A stretch of 64,000 nucleotides of DNA. Origin: Epiperipatus broadwayi (taxonomy: Eukaryota > Onychophora > Udeonychophora > Euonychophora > Peripatidae). The DNA lies in contig JAQFVV010000958.1 in the NCBI GenBank assembly GCA_028023455.1, positions 62,001-126,000 of the forward strand, in the 5' to 3' direction. The notes beneath the pieces are model-generated. The model was not told the origin of the DNA. It searched no databases and saw only the letters and a program-made list of their open reading frames with translations. Made by a program: the position numbers and the translations under genes. Shown here one piece after another: positions 24,235 to 36,370 of the stretch; positions within the stretch are counted from its first letter, which is position 1, and each line of letters opens with the position of its first letter.

Positions 24235-24640
24235 TTATTTATTCTTTTAGAGATATGGAATCATTCTGCTGTACATCCTTTTTAATGTTAATGTTTTCTA
24301 AGTATTTTAATCATTGCTATTTCATTTTTATAAATATTATTCAGAGTACAGCAATACATTGGTTCTATCTTTTGATGATCCAATGCTTTGATCACTCTAA
24401 AAATTCTTTTAGAATCAAATGCCTTTTCATATTCTACATATCCAAAGCATAATGGCCACTCATTTGTAACTTCTTTTACTATTTGGATGTGATCCATTGT
24501 GCTAAAATCATTTTTAAATCCAGCTTGTTGTTTTGATTGGTAAAAATCCCAAACTTGTTGTAGAGAAGCTATGATTATCTTGGTGAAGATTTTATACACA
24601 ACTGATAAAAGATTGATAGGTTTATAATTTTTACTAGTTA
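24235..24640 (-). mobile_element. RTE-clade LINE fragment, copy 3
   Basis: On the minus strand a 103-residue frame matches the reverse transcriptase of copy 1, from the PISLLSVVYKIF region through KQQAGFKNDFSTMDHIQ and YVEYEKAFDSKRIF to IKALDHQKIEP. It is truncated at both ends: endonuclease, catalytic FADD box and 3' tail are missing. Its 5' edge lies ~120 bp from the EGF exon at 24759-24884. Being cut at both ends suggests later deletion rather than simple 5' truncation. Confidence 0.85.
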
Positions 24641-24758
24641 ACGAATGACTGCTAACGATAAAAATAAAATGTAAAAGATCAAAACTTAACTTATTTCGTC
24701 TAAACCTGTATACTTAAATTAATCTATGTATATATTTCACATAAAGATTTTTATTTAC

Positions 24759-24884
24759 CTTGACATCTGAATTGTTCGATTGAATATCCTGGTAAACAAT
24801 CACACTTGTAGGAGCCAATTGTATCTGTGCAGATATCACCATTTAAGCAGCTGTTATCTTCTGGTTTTAAACATTCATTTTTAT
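24759..24884 (-). CDS. Calcium-binding EGF-like domain exon (5th in transcript order)
   Basis: This 126-nt exon has donor GTAAAT and acceptor CTATTTTAG, phase 1-1. The split codon G|AT restores Asp, giving DKNEC, which fits the calcium-binding consensus D-x-(D/N)-E-C. The stretch CTDTIGSYKC fits C-x-D-x4-Y-x-C, the Asp beta-hydroxylation pattern of cbEGF modules. Six cysteines (NEC, NSC, DIC, YKC, DC, FRC) and DCLPGY complete the domain. It is the only exon here with the full calcium signature. In cbEGF proteins such modules rigidify the chain in the presence of calcium outside the cell. Confidence 0.92.
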
Positions 24885-25111
24885 CTAAAATAGCAATACA
24901 TTGCAACTTTCATTTTATTATATAATTTAAAAATGATTTAAGTGGCAGAATTTTTAATTTTTTTTTCAAAATTGTATTTTAAATCAATATTCACGACTAT
25001 ATGCACATATATACTATCCCCTGTGAACACCCACATATACATAATACAATGAATTGGTTGGATGAAAGACTGAGAGCAAAAATAATAATGAGAAGGAATA
25101 AGAGACTTTTC

Positions 25112-25228
25112 TAATTTAAATGACCTACCTACCTATCTACCCACCTACTTCTTATCTATATACCTATCTACATACCTACCTATCAACCCTATCTACCTAC
25201 CTATTTATCTATCTACTACCTATCTATG
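25112..25228. repeat. Imperfect (CTAC/CTAT)n microsatellite
   Basis: Interrupted tetranucleotide repeats of CTAC and CTAT with TATC blocks. Confidence 0.85.
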
Positions 25229-25925
25229 CAAGCAAAAGGAATACACACATCAAAGTCATCAAATAATGCATTTTTTACATACGTATATGAAAAAGATTTT
25301 ATTAACGTAAAATTAATATTTGAGACTATTGAAAATCTTAACTTTAATTAGCAACAAAATATTTATTGATAAAATCAAAAATATTCAATAAAGTACTAGA
25401 ACAAAAAATCAGCAAACAGGCATTCATAAAAAGGACTTTTTTGTTTGGAAAATATCACAAGCTTAATGCTTCACAGTTCTATAATTAAATAAAATTTAAG
25501 AAACTCCAAAACTACTTCATACTTTTATATACTAAAAATAAAATTGATTAAAAATAGGTAATCACTCATATCAATGTATTATTTTGTCATTGTAAAAGTA
25601 TTTTATTTTACTATAGGGATCTCATTAAATGAACCTAGAAATTAACATCATTTCCACATGGGGAGTCTTTAGTTTAAATTAGAAATGTGCTATTTTATTC
25701 AAAAAAGAAAAAAAAAGGTAGAAGAGAAAGGAAAAAAAACAAGAGAGTAGATAAGAGAGAGTGCAAGATAAAAAAAAAATATTAACACGAAATGCACACA
25801 CATATATATATATATATTACAAATTATAAATAGTATGCCTTGATTATAATTCATAAAGCTAATTACTGCATATAAATGGCTATTATATGCAATTATTAAA
25901 ATAAGAATTGTGTGAATCTAAAATC

Positions 25926-25928
<3 letters not shown>

Positions 25929-25959
<31 letters not shown>

Positions 25960-26023
25960 TCAATTCAATATCCATTTATTATGTGCATTTCAACATTTAC
26001 ACTTTAACAGAAATACACAATAA

Positions 26024-26055
<32 letters not shown>

Positions 26056-27590
26056 TGATAATAATTAAAATTAAAAAAAAACAAAAAAAAACTAAACAAT
26101 AATAATCAAATACAAGTTAAATACATAAAATTATATATACATATATGTTCATAATTATACATTTAGTTGTTTTTTAACATTCATCACAAATTGATCGCAA
26201 AAAATATCAATATTATTAAAAGTTAGATTATATACCATTTGCAATCTATTAATAACTGATTTACCAAAGAAAGTATTTTTACATATACTAATCTTGAAAG
26301 TTTGCATTTCTCTTAATAAACGACAAGGTACTTTCAATTCTATTTTTGATATACAGTTACTGACATCAATTTTCCCATCAATCAACTTTTTCAGTAATAT
26401 CATATCCTTCAACATTCTCCTTTCTTTCAATACTGTTTTGACAGTTTGACATTCACCCATTATTAATTTATTAAATCTTTTTTCAATATTATATATTTTA
26501 GACTGAATATTAATCAGATTGAAGTTCCATATACAAGAATTATATTCTAAAACTGTAACAAGGGAAAAAAATAACCTATATTTTATGGAAATAGATAAAT
26601 CTCTCCCATATCTCAAAATACAGCCCATCTTTCTGTATGCTTTATTAATAATACATTTAATATGCACATTAAAAGTAAAATTGCTACAAAATATAATTCC
26701 TAAATCAGATATAGTCTCTTTATATTTAATAACACCATTCTCAATTTTATATTGATAAACAGATTTTTCAGTTTTATTAGTATAGGAAACAATGCATGTT
26801 TTATTAATGTTAATCTCCATGTTGTTATACCTACACCATATAATAAAACTATTTATATCCTTTTGAACCTCAATATGATCACTATAAGTAATAATTCTTT
26901 TAAATAACTTACAATCATCAGCATAAGTAAGTATCATACTATTTTTTATGCTATGATCAAGATCACACATATAAACATTAAAAAGCAATGGTGCTAATAT
27001 TCCACCCTGAGGAACACCTATCATATTATCAAAAAAAAGAGAATTCGTTTTATCCATATGTACATAAGATTTACGACTCCTCAAATAATTGGAAAACCAC
27101 TCAACTAAATGAGGACTAACACCCAACATTTTAAGTTTATACAAAAGTCTAATATATGAAACTTTGTCAAATGCCTGAGTCATATCAAAATATACAACAT
27201 CTAATTGCTTCTGATCAGATAAGGCATGAGCAATATGATCAGATATCACCATTAAATTAGTTTCAGCAGATCTACCAGGTAAAAAACCATGCTGATAACT
27301 AGGTAATACCTTAATCATATCTACAATAATATTACTATAAATACACCTTTCATAAATTCTAGCAAAAGGTGACAGAATTGAAATAGGTCTATAATTACCA
27401 GAATCAGATCTATCCCCTTTTTTAAAAATTGGTATAATCTTAGCTATCTTAAATATATCAGGAATAATAGTTTTCTCAATTGATAAATTAATGATATAAT
27501 GCAATGGTGCTACCAAACATTCAGCACAACCCTTGATAATAAAATTAGGAATATTATCATATCCCATAGAAGATTTTGATTTAAGTTTAT
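25929..27590 (-). mobile_element. Jockey/CR1-like non-LTR retrotransposon, young 5'-truncated copy
   Basis: A 470-residue frame (27567-26155) is open across the whole reverse transcriptase. Motifs in order are NYRPISILSPFARIYERCIY, QHGFLPGRSAETNL, VVYFDMTQAFDKV, GVPQGGILAPLLFN and the intact catalytic LTYADDCKLF, followed by a ~200-residue thumb and C-terminal region. The endonuclease is absent: homology starts at the usual RT entry (GYDNIPNFIIKGCAE), so the copy is 5'-truncated. Beyond the stop, a short 3' region ends in AAT/ATT repeats (25929-25960 and 26021-26050), the likely tail. Lack of stops suggests recent insertion. The truncated 5' edge lies ~25 bp from a large AGT microsatellite. 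Confidence 0.88.
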
Positions 27591-27595
27591 AATAG

Positions 27596-27795
<200 letters not shown>

Positions 27796-27796
27796 T

Positions 27797-29040
27797 TTTA
27801 TAAGCTTATATTTACAAGTAGGTAATATAGAGGGAATATTAATATCTCAAACAAGCTCTTAATTGATAAGTGCAATAAGAGATGGTATTTAAAATCTGTA
27901 TCTGGAATGTTCTATCCCTAGGCCAATTGGTTTTGAGCTTATGGCTCACATGAGTGAGAAAGTAGAACATTCAGGCACTAGATCCAAAATATTAATGCAA
28001 AACCAGTACTTATTTAATATAGAATATTTAAGTAAAAACTCTGAAATTCTCAGACATGAAAATGGGTTTAACTTCATCTATGTAACTTAAATAGCTATAT
28101 GGGACTGAACTAAATTCAGATCTACCATATATTAATAGTCTTGTCATTTCCAAGGCCGTAAAGTTAAAAATATAATAATCAAAAACCAAGTCATATGTAG
28201 CATGATATTGCTTTTATAAAACTTGTATTTACAAATATGTAATGTAAAGAATGTACCAATAGCTCAAACAAGCCCTTAATTGATAAGTGCAGTAAGAGAA
28301 ATCTGTCTGGAACATTCCTACCCCAAGACTAATTGGCTTTGAGCTTATGGTTCACCTCAGTGAGGATCTAGAACATTCATACACTAGATCCAAAATATCA
28401 ATTCAAAACCAGCACTTATTTAATATGTAATATTATGTATTAAGTAAGTACTGGTTTTGAGTTGATCTAGTGTCTGAATGTTCTAGCTTCTCACTGAGGT
28501 GAGCCACAAGCTTGAAATCAATTTGTCTGGGGATAGAAACATTCCAGATAGAGATTTTAAATATTTTCTCTTATGGCACTTATTAATTAAGAGCTTGTTT
28601 GAGGTATTGGTATCCACTTTATATTACATATTTATAAATACAAACTTATAAAAGCAATGTGACGCAGTATATGACTTGCTTTTTGATTACTATAATTTTA
28701 GCTTTAAGGCCTTGGCAGTGACAAGTCTATTAATATAAGGTAGATCTGAATTTAGTTCAATCCCATATTGTTATTTAAGTTATGTAGCTGGAGGTAAAGC
28801 CATTGTCATGTCCAAAATTTTCAGAGTTTCTACTTAAATATTATGCATTAAATAAGTCTGTTTTTGAGTTGATCTTTTGGATCTAGTGTATGAATATTCT
28901 AGCTTTTCACTGAAGTGAGCCATAAGCTTAAAACCCATTGGTATGGGGATAGGAACATTCCAGATAGAAATTTTAAATATTTTCTCATACCACACATTAA
29001 TTAAAAGCTTGTTTGAGCTATTGGTATGCTCTATATATTA
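27797..29040. repeat. ~1.2-kb near-palindrome made of four related units
   Basis: The centre is near 28437. The left arm holds a unit (27797-28020), a spacer (28020-28205) and a second related unit (28205-28430). The right arm repeats them in reverse order and orientation: unit 28440-28660, spacer 28660-28850, unit 28850-29040. Shared phrases include TCAAACAAGC, TTAATTGATAAGTGCA, GGAACATTCC and CACTAGATCCAAAAT. Each unit contains a GAGCC(A)CAAGC stem-loop next to GAAA, resembling the hairpin retroposons at 32.8, 50.4 and 55.4 kb. No coding frame is present. Confidence 0.75.
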
Positions 29041-29336
29041 GATAAATAGATTTTTATATTAATATATAAATGGTTGAATACAAATTATTACATTTTATAT
29101 AGAGGGGAAAGGGAACAAAAAACATTAGTCTAAACTTCTATTTTCATTGTTTATTTGTAAAAATAAATATAATTATCAAGTGCAAACAAAAATAATAATA
29201 AAAAGCATATAATTAAATGATATTTTATTTATAGTTTTTATATTTTTATATCTTAATCAAATGCAATACGCTTAATGACATGAATAAAAAAATGAAAAAA
29301 AGTTATTAAATAATCATTTACATAAATAATAATTAC

Positions 29337-29462
29337 CATGACAACCATGTTCAAAGGGATTCCCAATTTTTGGCCCATCACAAATACAAGTTGGAAATTT
29401 GCTTATTACACGGCATGAACTTTCTTGAGGACAGGTAAAATTAGAACAATCAGGAGGTATTA
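29337..29462 (-). CDS. EGF-like domain exon (4th in transcript order)
   Basis: This 126-nt exon has donor GTAATT and acceptor TAAAATAG, phase 1-1. Six cysteines occur as PPDC, FTC, SSC, PTC, IC and HGC. The turn KIGNPFEHGC contains the GNPF element typical of this protein's EGFs. One possible N-glycosylation site (NFT) precedes the second cysteine. It has no calcium-binding signature. Confidence 0.88.
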
Positions 29463-30159
29463 CTATTTTAAAAAGGAATATATATATATACGGTTTTGCA
29501 TTTTATTAAACATTTTTATTCAAATAAATAACATCTAAATAAGTTAATCAACAATTAATATCATAATATCTTAATACAAAAAAAAAATTGTTTGGATGCC
29601 GTTTGGTAACTCGTCAGTGTAATTTTTATATATGAGTATTGATAATAGAACATTATGTATAGGTACAGTGACATCTAGAAGTTGTTTAGGAATTACAATT
29701 TTTCACAACTATTGTACATATAATAACATAAATGAAAGTATTGTAACATTATTATAATTAATTTACATAACAATATTAAACGTTAATTAATTAAATAACA
29801 CATTAGTGTATAATTATTAATATCATGTTTATATTATTTATAGTAGTTTATTGAAACATAAAGCAACATCTAATAAAAATTCAATTAACCCTTTCAAGAT
29901 GTATATTTTTGTCAGTTAAACCTGATATCATCAGCTACTTACAAGTCTGACTGAAATCATTTCATGCATAGAAACTCAGTTTCTATTTAAATGGGCTCTA
30001 AACAATTTGATATTAAAAGTGTGAATATAAATTGTAATTGCATTTAACTGAAGCCTCCTTGGTTTTAAATTGACATTATACTTTGAATATGTATATTACC
30101 AAACCCACACTTTTCTTTATTTTTGCCGTAATATCCTATAACTACAATTTATCCAAACT

Positions 30160-30265
30160 GCTCCAAACACTTTTTAGCAAAACTCTTTATTTGTACATAT
30201 ACATACACCTACATTTCGACTGACTTGAAGTCTTCTTCAGGAGTTGACAAAAAATAGAAAAGATA
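30160..30265 (-). repeat. Repeat end with AATAAA and a CTGAAGA...GTCGAAA motif
   Basis: On the minus strand the segment reads CTCCTGAAGAAGACTTC, then AAGTCAGTCGAAATG, followed by GTATATGTACAAATAAAGAG. A CTGANGA-stem-CGAAA arrangement near an AATAAA is common in the 3' parts of several LINE and Penelope-like families. No protein-coding part is attached here, so only the 3' end is seen. Confidence 0.4.
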
Positions 30266-30649
30266 ATATAAAAGATGCCTACCTTGCACAATTTGTTTAA
30301 GTTATCATACCTGAAAGATCACTCACTATAGGAATAATAATATTGGTAAAGCCAATATTAATGTTAATATGCTAATAAAACAAAAGGCAGTGGTAGTAAT
30401 GAAAGTCAATATTTTAAATTAAGTTTTTTCTATGCAAACTTTACTTGATATAACATTTGCATAGAAGACTGCATTGATTATTAATAAATGTAAAAATTTA
30501 AACTTGATATAGATTTTCTTAATGAAAGATATATTCCAAAATAAGAAAGTTTAAGAGAACAAATAGATTTCTATAATTTTTTTTTGAAAAGGCAGATCAA
30601 ACTGTTAAAGAAGATGCTTAGTGTTATATTTGTATAAAGATTGATTTAA

Positions 30650-32495
30650 TATCTTTTATATTTAGAATTGAATTATAATTCCATGATTACTGGAAAGCTT
30701 TCACTTCTTCACAAATCTAATTCCATGTCTCACTTCTTCATTTAAAATTCTGGGCAATTCAAATGATAAAATAGATATAGGAGAATACTTGTTCTTTATT
30801 ACTATATAATTCTTGATAGTAGTCTTCTATCCATTTCATGATGTCATATTTCATTTAGTAATAATTCCAACTTTTTTTCTTATTGCAGATATAAATTTTC
30901 TACCAATACCAAAATGTTGTTTTATAGTCTTCAGACTTTTATTTTCTTTTACTGCTTTTCTTGCTAGTTCACAGTTTACTTTCTTATATCATTTTCAACT
31001 CTTTTCTGCACCATTTTACAAAATTCGAGATATTCAATTTTTTTTAATGCATCATTTTTGTATATCTTCATATTTCTTCTTTTCTTCAAAAATTTAGCAA
31101 AGTTATATACCAAATGTCTAAATGATAAATATGTACCAGATGATTGGAAGAATGCAGTATTAATATTAATATTTTAAAAATGTGATATAGAAGATATTAT
31201 AAATTACAGGCCTATCAGTATTTCATCAGTTTTATACAAAATTTTTACCAAGATAATTACAACTCATCTACAGAGAACATTGGATTTCCACCAATCAAGA
31301 GAACAAGCTAGATTTAAAAGTGGTTTTAGTACAGTAGATCATATCCAGGTATTGAGAGAAGTGATAGAAAGGACAAATTAATGTGAGTTGCCATTATGTT
31401 TTGGATTTGTAGACTATGAAAAGGCCTTTGATTCTGTAAACATTTCTTCAGTGATTAAAGCATTGGATCATCAATGTGTAGATCCAGGATATTGTCATAT
31501 TTTAAAGAATATTTATAAAAATGCAACAGCAACAATTAGATTGCACAATGATACTGGGAAAGTTAATATTAAGAAGGATATAAGACAGGGTGACTCCATA
31601 TCTCCAAAACTTTTTACAGCAGTGCTGCATGAAGTATTTTGTGGATTAAAATGGGAAGCTAAAGGAGTAAAAATAAATGGAGATTATTTAAAGTCAATTA
31701 GATTTTGGAGATTATTTTAAATCAATTATATTTTGCCGATGATGTAGTTGCTTTTGCAAGTAATGCTTTAGAGCTGCAGAAAATGTTGCAGAGTTATCAG
31801 ATAAAAGTAGGAAAGTAGGACTAAAGATAAATGTTAAAAAGACTAAAGTAATATTTAATGGATTTTCTCAAAATATGAAAATAAAAATTGATTATGATGA
31901 ATTAGAAAAAATTAACAGCTACAAATACCTTGGTCAGATTATTAATACAGATGGAAAACCTAATGGATGAAATTAATGATAGAATTAAACTTGGTTGGAG
32001 TGCTTTTGGTAGAAATAATTTGGTACTAAAAGGAAATATGCCTGTGTGTTTGAAAAGGATGGTTTTAATAAATGTGTTTTACCAGTTCTTACAGATGGAT
32101 CCGAGACTTGCACACTTAATAGAAGAGCAATACAGAGACTTCCAATAACTCAAAAAAGCATAGAGAGATGCATGTTGGGAGCAACAAGAAAAGATTGAAA
32201 ATGCAATATATGAGTAAGAGAACAAACAGATGTTACTGACCTCATTAAAAAAATTAAAAGACTGAAGTGGAGTTGGGCTGGACATATTGCTAGATATGAT
32301 AATAGATAGATAATTGATATCTTAAACTGGATTTCAAGGAATTATAAAAGATCCAGAAAGAGACCACATATGAGATGGATGGATGAAATAAGAAAGTGTC
32401 CAGGGGTGATGTAGATAGAAAAGTTAAAGGTAAGAGAAGATGAATTGAACTTGGAAGGACTTTCAGCCTGCAGTGAATTGATAATTGTTGATGAT
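30650..32495 (+). mobile_element. RTE-clade LINE, copy 2, with inverted 5' segment
   Basis: 30650-31090 is the reverse complement of copy 1 positions ~6240-5808. At ~31093 the sequence switches to forward orientation at the copy 1 equivalent of ~6266 and continues to the 3' end. The forward part has broken RT frames: FGFVDYEKAFDSVNI, IRQGDSISPKLF, and YFADDVVAFAS with an intact FADD; then KLGWSAFGRNN, a TGA at 32196 in the same place as copy 1, and the tail ending near 32495. A short duplicated block (GATTATTTTAAATCAATT) at 31680-31730 and many frameshifts are present. It is dead. Confidence 0.85.
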
Positions 32496-32719
32496 GTTAT
32501 TTATAATTCTACATGTTTCAATAAAAGTATATTTTTTTCCTGCACAGATTCTAATATTAATTTCAGAGAATTCTAAAAAAAAAAGCTTTTATTTCTTGCC
32601 AAATAGTATTATTACTCCAAAATCCTTAAATAAAATTTTTTTATTATTGGATAATTTAATGCACATTTAGAATATACAGTAAACTTTGGCTAAAAGTTAT
32701 TGGAACTAATAGTATAGGT

Positions 32720-33025
32720 AGTGCAAACACAGAGGCAATCTCTCCATATAGTAGCACCACTCAGTGCCAGCCAGAATAATCAATGGATGCAAGAAAGTTT
32801 ATGCATAAACTCCCTATCTAGTGCCTATTCATTCAGTATTCCTTGACTAGTTTCTAGCTTGAGGCTTTCATCAGTGAGGATTCTTGGACCTGATGAAAGC
32901 CACAAGCTAGAAACTAGTCCAGGGATATTGGATGTGTAGGCACTAGATAGAAATTTTATACACAAACCTTTTTGCATCTATTGATTATTTTGGCTTGCAT
33001 TGGTGGCGCTACTGTATGGAGAGTT
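32720..33025. mobile_element. Hairpin retroposon, full palindromic copy
   Basis: Two ~150-bp arms in opposite orientation meet near 32882. Outer ends are CACAGAGGCAATCTCTCC and GAGAGTTTTATCTCTGTG. Each arm contains the hammerhead-like core CTGATGA, an AGC/GCT stem with a 5-nt loop, and GAAAC followed by TAGTC; the plus-strand one is 32890-32914. A CTAGT...ACTAG pair closes the next stem. It has no coding frame. No clear target duplication was found for this copy. Confidence 0.7.
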
Positions 33026-34100
33026 TTATCTCTGTGTAACAGTGAAATAATTGAACAAATTTGTCACACTACCCTAAAAAACTAAATAATAGTACATACT
33101 CATTTATTCTTATGCGTTTCAGTGTAAATCAAGTCACATTAGCTAATTGTGTTGAAATTTTGAACTGGAATTAATATTAATGCCAGATGTGGCAAAAACA
33201 ATTTTGAAATTTTATCTAATTATGGCATTTATATTAATTCTAATCTGAACTTTCAACACATTTGGCAAACAAAAAAACAGGCTATTCTATAATTTTCTAA
33301 TGTAGTGTGATGAATTTGATTAATTAATTCATGGTTTAGACACTATCACTACTTTCCAATATTTCTATAATATAGCTGTCTTCTTTCAGTCTATTTTCAC
33401 AATCTTTTAATTGGCCAAATATTGAGTTTATATAAAGCTATCCAATCATTCAATACATCTTTTTTTTAAGCCTAATGTCATCAATCACAAAAAATATATT
33501 ACTGAAATTTAAAGTCTACTCCATGTATACATTTCTCACTCTAAAATTTTATTAGTGTTTCTGCCATCAGCTAGTCAAATTTTCAAGTATTTATAACTAC
33601 ACATTTGAGCTTTCATTTTTGTCATATATTTTCACTTTCTTAATTTTAATTAAAAATATTTTTATTGGAATTTTCTACAAATTTTATCAATTTACATAAT
33701 ATTAAGATTATTACTTCCAAAAATACTCAATTTTTTTTATTTGTATATTTCCTGTTCTAAAGACTTTTGTTAGTTTTATCTGATTCATATCATATTCGAT
33801 GTTAAGGTTTATTTACTCCTTCTAAAGTTTCATTATTTTTTCTTTCTATAATGCTATTAAGTATTTAATTCCTAATACAAAGCTTCTTGGCTTTATTATT
33901 TTTTCGTAATTTGAAATCATAATTTGTTTTAAATTTTCTTCTATTATTTTTCACCTTGCATTAAATTTAGTTTATGACTTAGGATTTTTCTTTGTATATT
34001 TATTTTTTATGCAGTAAACTTAAAAAGTTTTTACGTATGTAGAATTTATATATATATGGAATTAATCAGTGAATTAAAAAAGTTATCCTGAAAATGTAAA
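33026..34100. other. AT-rich intron, nothing recognised
   Basis: T-rich sequence with no supported exon, shared repeat or frame. An inverted pair near 33160-33260 (GAACTGGAATTAATATTAAT and ATATTAATTCTAATCTGAAC) suggests a small degenerate foldback. Confidence 0.45.
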
Positions 34101-34117
34101 AAAAAAAATCAACTTAC

Positions 34118-34228
34118 GGAAGCAACCTTCAACTTTATAAGGACTACCCATATGATCAGGAAGACACTGACATTCGGAGTCATTGATACATCTCGTATTA
34201 AGACCACATTTTTCACAAACAGTCTTTT
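34118..34228 (-). CDS. EGF-like domain exon (3rd in transcript order, short)
   Basis: This 111-nt exon is the shortest, with donor GTAAGT and acceptor TTTTTTAG, phase 1-1. Six cysteines are present (TVC, EKC, TRC, SEC, QC, GC), but the first loop has only two residues between C1 and C2, shorter than in the other EGFs here. The segment CQCLPDHMGSPYKVEGC has the same GSPY/GNPF-type turn as its neighbours. It lacks the calcium consensus. It follows the Sushi exon directly in the transcript, across a 15.6-kb intron. Confidence 0.86.
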
Positions 34229-34835
34229 CTAAAAAAATAAGAATAATACATTGTAAAATCAAATTGAAAAATGAAATCTAAATTCTAAGCAAATAATTTT
34301 TCAGGAATGTAAAATTTAAATTCATGCATACGTACAGTATTTCTACATTTAAAATCAGATGTGGGATATATAAAATAACAATAAACAACATTTCATCTCA
34401 CGACAATAAACTCACTATTTTACTATTATTAAATGTTACCAATATTCATTTCTGGCACTCAAATAAATAATACTTTCCCAGATACCACACATTTGGAGGA
34501 TTCACTATTATAATTTATCCAAAAATAAAACAATTTACATTGGGCAGTTGTGTTTTAATCGAGAGTTTAGATCTAATTAGATTAAGTATCTCTCTATCCA
34601 TTTTCTTTGCTGTTTGAGGCATGTTTAACATCCATTCTTGAGTCACAGTTCAATAACATTGCTACTTCTCATCTCTTTCTTAATCAATTCCAAGTATAAC
34701 ATCCATAAAAACGCACAAAATAGGACAGTTTGAGCACTCTTTATTTTTAAAAATATTCCCCTGGTACTAATATAAACATCAAAACCCCATTACAATAATG
34801 ATGAGGTCCATCATTTATAGCTCTTCTTTTTTTTA

Positions 34836-34925
34836 AGTGTCATAGCATCGGCCGGGACGCGAACCCGCAACCCGGACAACTGCCTGCTAGTGCAAGGCAG
34901 TCGCGCTGACCTCTCGACGACCACA
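34836..34925 (-). mobile_element. tRNA-derived SINE, copy 2
   Basis: On the minus strand it matches copy 1 (3210-3312): GGTCGTCGAGAGGTCAGCGC, the over-paired anticodon arm ACTGCC...GGCAGT, T arm CGGG-TTCGCGT-CCCG, then TATGACACTT and eight A. Compared with copy 1 the T stem shows a paired change (T-A to C-G), so pairing was kept. Confidence 0.8.
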
Positions 34926-34959
34926 TACAATTATCCCATTTTTTATAATTATCAATAAT

Positions 34960-35600
34960 TTGAAAATAAGTTTTCATTGCAATCCTTTCTACTGTTAACC
35001 TATGATAAACTCTTTGACTACTGGAATTTTTGTTTTTGATAAAGATTCCAAAAAGGTAAAAACTCTTCTATGATTTCAATATCTATTCTACAATTAATTG
35101 TTCTTCTATGATTTCAATATCTATTCTACAATTAATTGTTATCAACAAACATGATCATTGTTTTGTTTTTATTTAAATACCGTGCAAATATTGACCAGTT
35201 TAATGTTCTCTTTAACATTTTAATAGCTCTCTTCTAATCTCCATTTCCAATTACTAATACAGTATCAGCAATATTGTTTAAAATTTCTGGTATGTTTAAT
35301 GCAATCCCTATTCCATACTTGGTAAAAATATGAATATTGCATACTTAAGCATGGTCTAAAATTTTATTGTAAATAATAAAGCACTCGATTTTTCCCTTTT
35401 GGTACATTTTAATAGTATCAATTTTTCAACATTAATAGTATATTTTATTTATCGACATATTCCTTTACTGCTAATTCTCTTTAATATAAGCCTCTAATCT
35501 ATGATGAATCATTTTCAGCGTAATCATATCTGCATGGATTATGAAAGATTGTATAATAATTTGTGCATTTCTAATATAACAATGCACATCAATGTTTTTT
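34960..35600 (-). mobile_element. Decayed RTE-like LINE remnant (RT region)
   Basis: On the minus strand, broken frames read IADTVLVIGN, in the place of the YADDTVLI box, then KMLKRTLNWS, LNKNKTMIMF (the LN-KTK-M motif) and RIDIEIIEEF. Upstream (35480-35600) MITLKMIHHRLEAYIKEN resembles an RT-family linker. Many stops interrupt it. It differs from copies 1-3, so it is a separate subfamily. A 38-bp perfect tandem duplication lies inside it at ~35063-35139. Confidence 0.55.
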
Positions 35601-36370
35601 TTTTTTTTTAAATATATAAGTCAACAAAATGGTTTTTAGGTTAATTAACATTAAGTATTAAACAAAATCTCTAAGAAATGGATCATTTAGAGCTGACGCA
35701 TTTATTTTCAACTAATTTACATATATCAGCATATTTTAGCATATACCAAGACGCTATGCTTATTCTTTGTTGCCCATGATTATGAGAGCTAAGTTCTCTT
35801 GAAAGGGCTCGGGCATTATTCTTTAGATATTATAATTATTTTGAGTTTATAATATATTGTTATTTAACCCTGATGAAGCTCGGTTGTTGTGCGCGTATTT
35901 GCGCATTAAAATTATATTCATTACTTTTATAGAATCTATGAAGCAATATCACAACCTTCTGCAATGTAATCACTTTACAATTATGTCAAACTTATTTGGC
36001 ATTTGCATTTGTTGTGTTTTCTTCAATGTAGATAAAAGTTATTTTGGGTGATGTTTTTATGATGTAGTTGTGCTCCATATTCATCGTTTTTACATTTCAC
36101 ATTTGGTATTTTAATATGATTAGAATTATAACATAAGATTGGAACTTTCTTTAGATTCATAAATTTTACAAAGTATTTTTTTTTATTTTTCCAGCTTTGT
36201 TTTAGTTTTCAGTGCATTTGAAAATATTGTTATAATATTGTTGTTTTTTATTTGTCTTTTCTATTTAAATATTTTTCAAAAAATGTTTATCACAATTAAT
36301 TTATTGTTTTTTTCTTTAAATTTATTTTGCTTTTTATCACACATATGTAATACAAATAAAATGTTCAAAT

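Noticed and set aside
30813-31097. Plus-strand 94-residue ORF
   Set aside because: It is the antisense of the inverted RTE segment; the same shadow frame exists opposite copy 1 at 5659-6060.
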